The notes under the pieces were generated by a model that saw only the letters and a list, made by a program, of their open reading frames with translations, had not been told where the DNA came from and made no database searches. A DNA stretch of 64,000 nucleotides from Tupaia tana (lineage: Eukaryota; Chordata; Mammalia; Scandentia; Tupaiidae). Shown one piece after another: positions 1-10,496 of this stretch; position 1 is the stretch's first letter; every line of letters starts with the position of its first letter. The translations under genes and the position numbers were made by a program. Location: assembly GCA_026018925.1 (NCBI GenBank), contig JAKSZU010000016.1, forward strand, positions 4,029,501 through 4,093,500, written 5' to 3'.

Positions 1-261
1 AGGTGCAAACCAAGGCTTCTCTCATCCCGGCGCTGTGGCTGCTGTTTTCTGTCAACAGCATACACTTATCTAATCGTCATAGTGGCCATGTCAGTAGCAT
101 CAGGTTGCTAAGATACTGAGTAATGTAGCAAGAAAAATATCCTCAGGTAGTCCTGAGCCTTAAAGTTTTAAGCTATTTCTTGAAATATTTCTTTAATTTG
201 GCAAAAGTGTCTGAATCAAAAGTAATGAAATTCTGGCTGAGAAATTCCAAGGTGTTGTGTT

Positions 262-538
262 TTTTTTTTTTTTTTTTTCTTTTTTTGGAGAGGTTTTTGC
301 TATAGGGCGCGTGCGCTCGCCAGACAGACAGAGAGAGACAGAGAGATAGAAAGCAGGAAATCACCCCCCAGGGGGGATGGCCACGCCGCAATCCCTTCTC
401 CTCCATTCTCCTCTCGGGATCTTGGGCACACACGCACACGCGCCCGGCGTGAGTTTAAGCCGCCGGGTCCGGGACTCGAACCGCGGTCGACTACGTGGGA
501 GTCCAGCGACATAGCCATTACGCTAACTGCTGGTCCCC
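262..538 (-). mobile_element. tRNA SINE, type A
   Basis: TSD CCAAGGTGTTGTG on both sides. The + strand shows the acceptor-like TTTTTGCTATAG|GG (to 305) and donor-like GGC|GTGAGT (at 449). Confidence 0.95.
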
Positions 539-837
539 CAAGGTGTTGTGTTTTTAAATGTGGGCAGGTATCTGACAGGTCCTGGCTGCCCACGGCTCCC
601 TTGGCAGCCTCTCCCTCTCAGCTAGGATTACGTGCTGCCGCCCACCGCTCGGTGTGTTTCGGCTGGGCCTTCTGTGGGGCTCCGGCTTCTCATGGCCGTG
701 CTCTGCCACGCGCCACTTGGCTGAGCCCCAAGTGTTATTTTGATTAGTAAGCATCCTTTCCATTTTTCTAGAGAGCACTTTACTGAGATTCCGTAATGCT
801 TATATTAGAACTTTTTTTGAATAATTATTTCATGTTA

Positions 838-884
838 TTTATTTTTATTATTTTAAAATTTTGCTATGGGTCTCATGTGTGCAT

Positions 885-916
<32 letters not shown>

Positions 917-1021
917 AATAAAAAGAAAGTGAGAAAGTAAGCTGCCCGGTCTGGGACTCAAACTGTGGTTGGCCATGTGAGAGTCCAAGTGCCTTAAGCA
1001 CCATGCCACCTATTGGCCCTG
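838..1021 (-). mobile_element. tRNA SINE, type C
   Basis: A/T-rich tail, GA-rich core, then the inverted tRNA part ending CACCTATTGGCCC. Confidence 0.8.
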
Positions 1022-1058
1022 CTTGTATTAGAACTTTATTGTCCATATTGTGTGGATT

Positions 1059-1323
1059 TTTTTTTTTTTTTTTGGAGAGGTTTTTGATATAGGGCGCGTG
1101 AGCTTGCCGGAAAGACAGGGAGAGACAGAGAGATAGAAAGTGAGAAATCACCCCCCAGGGAGGATGGTCATGCCGCAATCCCTTCTCCTCCATTCTCCTC
1201 TCGGGATCTTGGGCACGCACACACACGTGCCCAGCGTGAGTTTAAGCCACCGGGTCCGGGACGCGAACCATGGTTGACTACATGGGAGTCCGGTGACATA
1301 GTCATTACGCCAACCGCTGGTTC
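1059..1323 (-). mobile_element. tRNA SINE, type A
   Basis: T-run then GGAGAGGTTTTTGATATAGGG; TSD TATATTGTGTRGATTTT. Confidence 0.92.
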
Positions 1324-1367
1324 CTATATTGTGTAGATTTTAAGCACCTAGAATAAAGACAGTTTTT

Positions 1368-1698
1368 AAAAAAATTATTTATTTTAAAGTTTGCTGTAGG
1401 GTACACTAACTCACGAGAGAGTGCACGCATGAGATACTGGGTTGTCAGAGAAGTCATGACACGTTTTTGCATAGAAAAACATAGAAAAACATATATCATG
1501 ACTTCGACAACTCAGTCGATCGCTCAATCGATCAGTCAGTCCCTAGCAGGGATGGCCAGCCCACAGTCTCTTCTCCGTTTTCCTCTCGAGACTTTGGGCA
1601 CACACGCCTGGAGTTTTTCAAGTCTTTGAATCCAAGACTTGAACTGCACAGCTGACCATGTGGTTTCTAGCCACCTTAGCCACCATGCCACTGCTGGC
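1368..1698 (-). mobile_element. tRNA SINE, type B, with an extra internal segment
   Basis: TTTGCTGTAGGGTAC start and CCACTGCTGGCC end; it carries unusual AAAAACATAGAAAAACATA and TCGATCGCTCAATCGATC blocks not seen in other copies. Confidence 0.7.
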
Positions 1699-1891
1699 CA
1701 GTTTTTCTATTTTTTTTTTAATTGTGGTAAAAATATGCAGAGTATAAGATGTACAGTTTTAACCATCTTTACGTGTACATTTCAGTGGCATTAATTTCAT
1801 TCACCTCATTGCAACCATCACCATTATCTGTATCTAAAACTGCTTTATTATTATAAACCAAAACTCTGAAACTGTTAAGAAGTAACTTGTT

Positions 1892-2164
1892 GGGACCAGC
1901 AGTTAGCGTAATGGCTATGTCGCTGGACTCCCATGTAGTCGGCCGTGGTTCGAGTCCCGGACCCGGTGGCTTAAAACTCACGCCGGGCGCATGTGTGTGC
2001 GTGCCCAAGATCCCGAGAGGAGAATGGAGGAGAAGGGATTGCGGCGTGGCCATCCCCCCTGGGGGGTGATTTCTCACTTTCTATCTCTCTATTTCTCTCT
2101 GTCTGTCTGGCGAGTGCACGCGCCCTATAGCAAAAACCTCTCCAAAAAAAAGAAAAAAAAAAAA
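1892..2164 (+). mobile_element. tRNA SINE, type A (reference copy)
   Basis: The pol III A box TTAGCGTAATGG (1903-1914) and B box GGTTCGAGTCC (1947-1957) are intact. TSD AAGAAGTAACTTGTT. Inserted in antisense L1. Confidence 0.97.
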
Positions 2165-2444
2165 AAGAAGTAACTTGTTTCCTTCCCTCTTACTGCCTGG
2201 TGGACTCCAGTCTACCTCTGTCTTTTTATGAGGTTGCTTAGTCTAAGTACCTCCTGTAATAGCTCATACAATATTTGTCTTGCGTTTGGTTTATTTGAAC
2301 AATCATGTCTTTGGGTTCATCCACGTATCAGAAATCTGTCCTTTCATGGTTGGATAGTGTTGCCATAGGTATCATTTGACATTTTACCACATTTTGCTCA
2401 TTCATTCGTCTATGGCTGGGCGCTTGGGTTGTTTCCATCCTTGA

Positions 2445-2688
2445 TTTATTTATTTTTTTTTGGTCACAGTTTGCAGAGAAAGAAAAGGAGAGGGAGAAAG
2501 CACCTCTACTCCATGGGATGTGGTCATGTTGCACTTCTTTTTCTCTCTTTCTCTGTCCTGTTGGGATTTCGGGCACATGTGCTCTTGAGCCTGCATATTT
2601 TTCAAGCTGCTGGGGCCAGGATTTGTTTCACAGGGTCAGCGCGTGGGATCTGGCTCCCCGAACCACCAGGCCAGAGGGCTGGCCCCTG
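2445..2688 (-). mobile_element. tRNA SINE, type D
   Basis: Diverged; CATGGGATGTGGTCATGTTGC core and GTGGGATCTGGCT... head-like end, within L1. Confidence 0.65.
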
Positions 2689-3140
2689 CATCTCTGACCG
2701 ACTGTGAACAATGCTGAAATGAGCCTCGAGCCTCAACGCAAGGGTTTGTTCGGTGCCTTCAGTTCTTTCGGGAATGTAGCTCAGAGCAGCTGCAGGGGTG
2801 TGGTCATTCTGTGTTTCACTTTGTGGGGAACTCTCAGCCGTTTTCCAAAGTGGCTGCACTATTTTACATTCCCACCAACAATGCATAAGCGTTCCACTCT
2901 CTACATTTTGATCAACAATTTTTTTTTTTAACAATGGCCTTTCTACTAGGTGTGAAGTTGTATTTTTTTATGGTTTTGATTTACATTTCACAAGTGACCT
3001 GTGATGCTGAGCATCTTTTCATGTGCTTATTGGCTATTTGTGTATTGTATTTATATGTATAGATACATGTAGATACATGTATTCAACCTTTGCCAGTTTT
3101 TCAGTTGGATTGGGTTTTTGTTGTTGAATTGTAGCAGTTC

Positions 3141-3403
3141 TTTTTTTTTTTTTTTTTGGAGAGGTTTTTGCTATAGGGCGCATGCGCTCGCCAGACAGAG
3201 AGACAGAGAGAAAGAAAGCAAGAAATCACCCCCTAGGGGGGATGGTCACGCCGCAATCCCTTCTCCTCCATTCTCCTCTCGGGATCTTGGGCACGCACGC
3301 ACACGCGCCTGGCGTGAGTTTTAAGCCACCGGGTCCCGGATGCGAACCGCGGTCGACTACATGGGAGTCCAGCGACGTAGCCATTATGTTAACTGCTGGT
3401 CCC
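3141..3403 (-). mobile_element. tRNA SINE, type A
   Basis: TSD AATTGTAGCAGTTCTT; inserted in antisense L1. Confidence 0.95.
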
Positions 3404-3640
3404 AAATTGTAGCAGTTCTTTATATGCTCTGGGCACTAATCCCTTTTCAGATAAGTGATTTGCAAATATTTCCTCTCATTCTGTGGATTGAATTATTACT
3501 CTCTCGAGTGTTCTTGGTGTACAGAAGTAGTGGATTTGAGTGAAGATAAGCTTATCTGTTTTCCTTTGTTGCCTGTGCGTTCAGTGTCTTTTCCAAGAAG
3601 TCAGTGACAAATTCAGTGCCATGAGGCTCGTCTCCTGTGT

Positions 3641-4216
3641 CTTACGAGTTTGATAGTTTTCACTCTCAGATTTGTCTTTGATGAGCTTTGAGCTAGTTCG
3701 TATATGCAGAGTAAGGTAAGGACAGCACGTTCTGCCTTTACCAGTGGGTCGCTTTTGTTGGCACTCACGACAGATACTGCAGACTTGGAGTGCTAAAAAG
3801 GGAGCACTTCCGGGACGATCAGGGGAGGATGAAGGGAACCGCGCGGAGTTCTCAGGAAAGCCTTTGCATATCTTCCCACTCAAAGCAGATAAACATTAAA
3901 ACGAACTGCTCGTAAGAGATGGAATGAAGGAGAACCTTTTTAATAGGGACATGAGCGTGAAGTATGAGGGGGAGTGAAGGTGTTTCAGCAGCAGTATATA
4001 GTGTGGCTCTTCATCAGAGTCAGGGGCACGAATGGGAAGTAAAATTGCAGAGAAGAATAGAAAATACTACTACTCTTGTTAGCATTGCCCAGTAAACGTG
4101 GAATGTATTTATACTGTCTTTTTATACTGTTTTTTTGTTGCTCAGATGGGGAAATTGAAGCTATTTAGAGTATTCGTTTCTTGATTTAAAATTTCATTTT
4201 TGAGACCAGTATTTAT
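3641..4216. other. Sequence without recognised features
   Basis: Mixed-composition presumed intron; no repeat, exon or RNA gene is recognisable. Confidence 0.5.
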
Positions 4217-4466
4217 TTTTTCTTTCTTTTTTATTTTAGAGAGATTTTTACTATAGGTGCATGTGTTCACTGGAGAGACAGAGAAAGTGAGAATCCCCCC
4301 ACCCCGGGAGGTGGCACTCCATTCTCCTTCACCTTCCTCCCGGGATCTTGGGCACACACACACTCATATGTGCCTGGTGTGAGTTTCAGGCCACCGGGTC
4401 TGGGATTTGAACCGCAGTTGACCATGTGGAAATCCAGTGCCTTAACCAGTACACCACCTGCTTGCC
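4217..4466 (-). mobile_element. tRNA SINE, type B
   Basis: TSD TGAGAMCAGTATTTNT; GAGAGATTTTTACTATAGG start. Confidence 0.88.
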
Positions 4467-4531
4467 CTGAGAACAGTATTTTTCTCGCTTCTTTCTTTTC
4501 CTTCTTCTTCTCTCTCTCCTTTTTTAAAATA

Positions 4532-4652
4532 AGAGACAGATCTCACTAAGTTGCCCAGGCTTGTCCTGAACTTGGTGATCATTTTTACTCAGCTTTCCAG
4601 GTAGCTGGGGTCCCAGGTCCATGCCACTATGCCTGGCTACTTTTCTTTTTCT
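4532..4652 (-). mobile_element. 7SL-derived SINE relic (FLAM/B1-like monomer)
   Basis: GAGACAGATCTCACTAAGTTGCC, then CAGGCTTGTCCTGAACTTGG, TTTCCAGGTAGCTGGGG and CCACTATGCCTGGCT reproduce an inverted Alu-type monomer. 7SL-derived SINEs are known only from Euarchontoglires, so this bears on the host lineage. Confidence 0.7.
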
Positions 4653-4799
4653 TGTGTCTTGTTAGTTACTGTAACTGTTCTTGGCCTCCGTCAGGCCAAG
4701 CTTTCTGGGTGTGACCGGGTTCTTCTAACCAGGTGTACTACCATCCGTTTCCTGTGAGCCAACTCTAGTTTCCAGGTGTCAGTAAAAAGAAATGTGCCT

Positions 4800-4965
4800 G
4801 GAGAGCAGTGAGTAAGAACTTGGTGAACTTTTACCTATGTGTGAATGTCAGTCTTTTTACCTTTAAGTCGGGGAGAGTGATAGTAACCACCTTAGGGCTG
4901 TTATGAGGAATTTATGAGATAATGCTCATGTGTTTGCTGTAGTTTCTGAAATACAGAGGAGTTTA
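4800..4965 (-). mobile_element. MIR SINE fragment
   Basis: TAACCACCTTAGGGCTGTTATGAGG and TTATGAGATAATGCTCATG resemble the MIR core and 3' part. Confidence 0.55.
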
Positions 4966-5006
4966 TAAAGTTTGTGGGACAGTGGAAGTAGAACGTAAAA
5001 AATGTG

Positions 5007-5148
5007 GGGCTAGCAGGTGGTGTGGTGGTTAAGGTGCTGGATTCCCACATGGCTAACCTGGTGGCTTACTTTACCACTTTTCCTTTCTCTCTCTCTCTCT
5101 GGTGAGCATACATGCCCTGTGGCAGATTAAAAATAATAATAATTATAA
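5007..5148 (+). mobile_element. tRNA SINE, type C, B box deleted
   Basis: GGGGCTAGCAGGTGGTGTGG head; the B-box stretch is missing between CTAACC and TGGTGGCTT. A/T tail shared with the next SINE. Confidence 0.8.
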
Positions 5149-5358
5149 GGGACCAGCAGTTGGCATAATGGCAATGTCACTGGACTCCCATGTAGTTGAC
5201 CGTGGTTCGAGTCCCGGACCCAGTGGTTTAAACTCATGCCAGCGGGTGTGCATGCCCAAGATCCCAAGAGGAGAAGGGATTGCAGTGTGGCCATCCCCCC
5301 CGGGGAGTGATTTCTGGCAGGCGCGTGCACCCTATAGCAAAAACCTCTCCAAAAAAAT
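5149..5358 (+). mobile_element. tRNA SINE, type A, internal deletion
   Basis: TSD AATAATAATTATAA lies in the tail of the SINE at 5007. The TTTCTGTCTCTCTG tract is deleted (GTGATTTCTGGCAGG). Confidence 0.92.
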
Positions 5359-5399
5359 TAATAATAATTATAAATAAAATAAATAGATCATTATAAAAA

Positions 5400-6834
5400 C
5401 ATAAAAATGTGAACTTTATTTCTTACTATACACCCTTCAAGTTCAACACCCTTTGTGAGCAATTATTCCAGCCATCTAGTCCATCCCTAAAGAACTGAGA
5501 GTCATGAGGATTTAAATGCATTTATGCAGGCTTGTTTTCATTGGTAACTTAAGAAAAATCGGTGCCCTCTAAAGATTTTTAGATAAGGGAGCATAAAGAA
5601 GTTGGAGTCAGATTGGAGCTGTGGGTGGGTGCCTAGTGACTTCTTTCCGAAACTCTCCCAAGTTGCCCTTGCTGGAGGAGAGGAAGGGCAGGTGTCACGG
5701 TGGAAAGGTCTCTGGGAAGGCTTTCCCTGTATTTATCTCTGAATCTTTGGCTAATTTTTCAAAACTCTTGATAAGCAGGTGGTATGGATCTTTGGCCCTC
5801 CAGAAAGTCAGCTAGCAACATGCCGTGAGCACCCAACTAACTGTTCGTGGCCTTTGCGTTTGGCCCACCTTTGCTTTGACTGGGCACTCACGGGTTGTAG
5901 CCGTTGCTCTGACCGTGCGTGTCTTAGGATCATGCTGGCAAAGCCATGTGCCATTCTTGCCACAGGTCTTCCAGACACGCTTTAGGATCTCGATCCCACT
6001 TGTTCACGGTTTGATGTGAAAGCTCTGCTCTCGCCTGCAGCTGATCTGGGAGCAGCGGTTCTGGCAACTTCACTTTTTCGGTCACAGTTTGTGTTAGCCA
6101 ATCCAGTGAGAGTCCTCTGAGCACTGGCTGTGGTTCCTGCCGTCGCTGGTCCTCTTCAGTTAGGACACAGACAAGACGAACTTTTCCTCCACAAGTCGAT
6201 GTGGATGGTCTGCCACTGCAGTCTTCACCTTCAACGTCGTCTTGTTGCTTGAAGTGAGTCATCTCTCGTAAACTGCTGGTTTCCTTGGGCCATTGTTCCC
6301 ATAAAGTTTTTGGAAAGCATCAGTGATTTTATTATTTTTCTACCCAAACATCACCATAAATTTGATGTTTGCTCTTGCTTCAATTTTAGCAGAATTCATG
6401 TTGTCCTGATAGGGAACCTTTTCAGACTGTCTTGTTGTGCCTCATACTGGACCCTGTTCAGAGAATGTTACAGGAGGTTGATGTGCGTATATTTTAGTGC
6501 AAACCTTTCAAAGTAAATGCAGATTTTTTTCATAGTATACATTTTCCACGAACTTTATTTTTTCCTTGAGAGGTTTTTGCTATAGGGCGTGTGCACTCGC
6601 CAGAAAGACAGAGAGAGACAGAGAGAGAGAAAGCGAGAAATCACCCCCCGGGGGGGATGGCCACGCCTCAATCCCTTCTCCTCCATTCTCCTCTGGGGAT
6701 CTTGGGCACGCACGCACACGCGCCCGGCGTGAGTTTAAGCCACCGGGTCCAGGACTCAAACCGCGGTTGACTACATGGGAGTCCAGCGACATAGCCATTA
6801 CACTAACTGCTGGTCCCTCCACGAACTTGTTGAA
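5400..6834 (-). mobile_element. Decayed, nearly full-length mariner (Tc1/mariner) transposon
   Basis: On the minus strand a broken transposase frame shows the mariner hallmarks: a GRPSTS motif near 6210, a segment ending PLLPDQLQARAELS, and, after frameshifts, LRKLAKDSEI-like and EVTRHPPTAP-like blocks, the latter corresponding to the HPPYSPDLAPSD catalytic region. The longest intact piece is 5930-6262. The 5' end reads AAGTTCGTGGAAAATGTATA, close to the ends of two short relatives at 40386 and 42404. A type A SINE (6563-6817) has inserted within the terminal repeat and duplicated TCCACGAACTT. Stops and frameshifts make it inactive. Confidence 0.8.
6563..6817 (-). mobile_element. tRNA SINE, type A
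   Basis: TSD TCCACGAACTT, within the terminal repeat of the mariner. Confidence 0.95.
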
Positions 6835-7124
6835 GACATCCTCCAAATGTGGTTATATGCAGTTGCTACCCTTATTAACAGCTGTGTAATGTATGCTGTT
6901 GTGATGATGGTAAAAAAAAGGGGGGGGGACATCCATGGGTGTTGTCAGGTCAGATTTGTTTTTTATGACGTGCTTTGTTGAATGGCCTTTATTCCTTGTT
7001 TTAAGGGGCATGTAAATGAAAGTAGGGGACTTCAGGGGTTGTGTTGTCCTGTGCTGTCTGTGCTGAAAACTGGCTGTGGGTGCCATCAGAGCAGCCAGAG
7101 GTTAGTTGACCTATAAGTGTTTTG

Positions 7125-7396
7125 TTTATTTTGTTTAAGAGGTTTTTGCCTTAGGGTGTGTGTGCTGGGGAGGAGGTAGAGAGAGGCAGACAGAGACTGT
7201 GAGAGGAAAAGTGAGAAATCACCTCCCCAATGGGGATAGCTGCAGTGCAATCCCTTCTTCTCTGTTCTCCTCTCAGGATCTTGGGCACACATGCACACAT
7301 GCCTGGCATGATTTCAAGCCACTGGGTCCAGGACTTGAACTGCAGTCGGCCATGTGGGAGTCCAGAGATGTAACCACTACGCCATCTGCTATATCC
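7125..7396 (-). mobile_element. tRNA SINE, type B
   Basis: AAGAGGTTTTTGCCTTAGGG start, CCATCTGCTATATCC end. Confidence 0.82.
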
Positions 7397-7404
7397 GTTT
7401 TTAT

Positions 7405-7503
7405 ATTATTCCATGTCTGTGCCTTCTATAGAGGTGCCCTCAGTGGGGTGTTTTTATACCATAATCCTTTGCCTTCCTTTTCTCCATCATGTTAGGGTCT
7501 TGG

Positions 7504-7535
<32 letters not shown>
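7405..7535 (-). mobile_element. tRNA SINE fragment, type D, with (CA)14
   Basis: CTCAGTGGGGTGTTTTTATA and GTCTTGGGCACACAC remain, ending in a CA run (7505-7533). Confidence 0.5.
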
Positions 7536-7544
7536 TGTATTTTG

Positions 7545-7900
7545 TTTTGTCTTGTTTTAGTTTGCTGTGTTTAGTTGCTGTGTGCGCTCCCCAGAGAAAG
7601 AGAGGGAGAGAGGGAGAGAAAATGAAAACACACCCCCGGGAGTTGGGGGTAACCACTGCAGTCTCTTTTTGTCCACTGTCAGCATTTTGGGCGTGTATGC
7701 AAACATGCCCAGCACATTTTTCTCACCGCTGGGTGCGGGACTCGAGTCATGCTCTTGGCTGGTGAGATCCAGCCACCTTCACTTCCATGCTGCCCGGCAT
7801 CTGGGGTGCTTGTTAAGCTGCTGAGGACAGGATTCGAGCACGGTGGCCATGTGGGGTCTCCCTCCCTCCGTGAGGCTTAGCCACTATGCCCTGGGGCCAG
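7545..7900 (-). mobile_element. tRNA SINE, type D, composite
   Basis: TTTGCTGTG to CATGCTGCCCGGC, followed by a second head-like part ending TGCCCTGGGGCCAG; probably two merged copies. Confidence 0.6.
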
Positions 7901-7978
7901 TCTAGGATAGTTTGTTTTTTGAGGCTAGTTGGTTTCTTAACTTTCTCGCTTAGATTATTCTTTAAAAAGTGAGAAAGA

Positions 7979-8115
7979 GTGGCCGGCAGCTGGACTCCCA
8001 CGTGTCTGACCATGGTTCAAGGCCCAGACCTGGCAGCTTGCCCTCTCATTTTCCCTCCCTCTCTTTCTCTCTGGTGAAATTAGAAAATAATAATAATAAA
8101 ATTAAATTAAAATAA
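7979..8115 (+). mobile_element. tRNA SINE, type C, A-box region deleted
   Basis: GTGGCCGGCAGCTGGACTCC joins the head directly to the anticodon arm. Flanks share ATTCTTTAARAAAGTGAGAAAG. Confidence 0.8.
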
Positions 8116-8323
8116 TTCTTTAAGAAAAAGTGAGAAAGCAATAACATGTCAAACTTTTAAAATGTTAGGGTTGATCTGAAAACTTGAAGAGAAGTACAGT
8201 CTATACAGATTTGCTGGTCCCGATACTAGAAATTCTTAAACAGAAAAGTCATGATGAAAATGACATTTGTAGATTACTTAGAGCTCTGTGAGTCAAATCT
8301 TAATGCACAAAAAAGCAGTTATA

Positions 8324-8580
8324 GGGACCAGCAGTTGGCGTAATGGCTATGTCGCTGGACTCCCATGTAGTTGACCGCGGGTTCTCATCCCAGACCCGGT
8401 GGCTTAAAACTCACGCCGGGCGCGTGTGCGTGCGTGCCCAAGATCCCGAGAGGAGAATGGAGGAGAAGGGATTGCGTCGTGGCCATCCCCCCGGGGGGTC
8501 ATTTCTCGCTTTCTGTCTCTCTGTCTCTCTCTGTCTGTCTGGTGAGCACATGCGCCCTATAGCAAAAACTTCTCCAAAAA
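8324..8580 (+). mobile_element. tRNA SINE, type A
   Basis: Head GGGACCAGCAGTTGGCGTAA; B box altered to GGTTCTCATCC. Confidence 0.93.
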
Positions 8581-8800
8581 ATTTTAAAAAGTGTTTAGCC
8601 ATTTACATTATTGGTAATTGTATTTTTGGAAACCCCCTGAAATTTGGCACACCACAACATTTACCAGTATGTTAGGTGTGGTCACACAGCGGTCAGTGCA
8701 TTAAATGTGGTTATATATTTTACTGAAATAGTTTGCCTTTCAAATAAAATATTTAATTATGCCTAAATCTCAGTTTTTTGCTTAAAATGGGATGTTTTAG

Positions 8801-9071
8801 GAGCCAGCAGGTGGTGTAGAGGTTAGGGTGACTGGATCCCATGTGGCTGACTTACGGTTTGAGTCTTAGATCTGATGACTTGAAAATCACACTGGACACA
8901 TGTATGTGCATGCCCCAAATCCCAAGGACAATGGAGGAGAAGGGATTATGGTGTGGCTATTCCCCCTGGGAAGTCCTTTCTCACTTTCCCTCCCTCTCTC
9001 TGTCTCTCTCTGGCAAAACACATGCATCCTATAGCATTCTAAAAATTTTTTTTAATTAAAAAAAAAAAAAG
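8801..9071 (+). mobile_element. tRNA SINE, type B
   Basis: TSD GGRATGTTTTRG; GGAGCCAGCAGGTGGTGTAG head and A12 tail. Confidence 0.88.
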
Positions 9072-9211
9072 GAATGTTTTGAGATACTGCGACTGCTTTG
9101 TTTGCTAAAATGTAATTATCCACATTAATTCTTTATATGAAAAATGTTAACTGAAGAGCAGTGTCACCCAAAATTAAAATCCAGCAGGTCTTGGCAAAGT
9201 TACCTGTTTTT

Positions 9212-9470
9212 ATTTTTATTTTATTTTTTTTTAATTTTAATTGTCACAAGTTTCTTGCACTCACCAGAGACAAGGGGAGAGAGGGAGAGAGAAAGCTCCC
9301 TAATGGGGTGTGTTCATTCCCCAGTCCCTTCTTCACTGCCTCATTTTGTACAAATTTGGGGCTCGATTGGACATATGCCTTGTGCATATTTTAAGCCCCC
9401 AGGGCCAGGACTCACACCCTAGTTGGCCTTGTGGGCTCCAGCACCCTCAACCATTAGGCCATGAGGCCTA
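9212..9470 (-). mobile_element. tRNA SINE, type D
   Basis: CTTGCACTCACCAGAGAC core; GGCCATGAGGCCTAGCG end. Confidence 0.65.
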
Positions 9471-9487
9471 GCGGGCAACATTTTCTT

Positions 9488-9753
9488 TTCTTTTTTTTTT
9501 TTTTTAAGGTTTTTGCCATAGGATGCATGTGCTTGCCAGACAGAGAGAGAGAGAGAGAGAGAGGAAAAGTAAGAAATCACCCCTTGGGGGAATGGCCACA
9601 CCGCAATCCACTGTCCCCCAATTTCCACTCAGGGCCCTGGTCATGCCTGCACATGTGCCAGGAATGAGTTCCAAACTGCTGGGTCTGTGACTCAAATTGT
9701 GGTCAGCTATGTGAGAGTCCAGTGCCTTAACCACCAAGCTACGTGCTGCCCCT
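9488..9753 (-). mobile_element. tRNA SINE, type B
   Basis: T-run, AAGGTTTTTGCCATAGGATG; CTACGTGCTGCCCC end. Confidence 0.85.
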
Positions 9754-10165
9754 CCAGCTGCCAAATGTATCTTTTTGCTATCGTGGTTAGGTTATCTAGT
9801 TGTTTTCTAAGAAATGGTCATTGATTTGAATGTCTTGGTTGCCAGAATATTAGTAAGATATTTACTGACTTTTATGGAAAAAGTTATTATCTATATATAG
9901 AAATAAGTTTACAAATCACAGAGTTTTGTTTTTTCTTAAACAATAAAACATTTAATAAATACTAAATATTAGAAATTAAAGTTTTCAGGAATTTTAAGCA
10001 GAGGATATGACATAATCAGAGTTGTGTTTCGGAACGCCCCCGTGTTAACAAAGTGGGCAAAAGAGAGAGGCAGGTCATTTAGGCACCACAAGAGATGATG
10101 GCTTGGGTGAGAGTGAGGGCAGTGATCTTGCAAAGAAGTAGGTGGGCTCAAGAAATGGTGAGAAC
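9754..10165. other. Sequence without recognised features
   Basis: A/T-rich presumed intron followed by unremarkable single-copy sequence. Confidence 0.5.
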
Positions 10166-10438
10166 GGGACCAGCAGTTAGCGTAATGGCTATGTCGCTGG
10201 ACTCCCACGTAGTCGACCGCGGTTCGAGTCCCGGACCCGGTGGCTTAAACTCACGCCGGGCGCGTGTGCGTGCGTGCCCAAGATCCCGAGAGGAGAGTGG
10301 AGGAGAAGGGATTGCGGCGTGGCCATCCCCCCTGGGGGGTGATTTCCTGCTTTCTGTCTCTCTGTCTCTGTCTGTCTGGCGAGCGCACACGCCCTAAAAG
10401 CAAAAACCTCTCCAAAAAAAAAGAAAAAAAAAAAAAAA
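10166..10438 (+). mobile_element. tRNA SINE, type A
   Basis: TSD AAGAAATGGTGA; intact A and B boxes. Lies just upstream of the 28-bp minisatellite. Confidence 0.97.
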
Positions 10439-10496
10439 GAAATGGTGAAAAGGAAGAATTGACAGCACTTACTGAGTGATTGGCTTGGTTTCTGGT

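Larger units (their letters stand above)
1700..3640 (-). mobile_element. Old L1 3' end, antisense to CUL2, with three SINE insertions
   Basis: The order of motifs is that of an ancient mammalian L1 3' end read backwards: GTACAGTTTTAACCATCT, CATTTTGCTCATTCATTCGT, TTTTCCAAAGTGGCTGCACT, ACATTCCCACCAACAATGC, GCATCTTTTCATGTGCTTAT and CTCATTCTGTGGATTG. SINEs at 1892, 2445 and 3141 interrupt it; once they are removed the L1 sequence is continuous. Confidence 0.8.

Noticed and set aside
1903-1957. Functional tRNA genes at SINE heads
   Set aside because: A and B boxes are present, but there is no cloverleaf acceptor stem and the sequence continues into the SINE body.
3118-3412. Repeated short frames with the RETESEKSPPRGD-type sequence throughout the window
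   Set aside because: All are the same SINE family read in sense or antisense; no evidence of translation.
5930-6262. Minus-strand 110-codon frame as a functional transposase
   Set aside because: Only one fragment of the mariner; the flanking coding sequence has frameshifts and stops.
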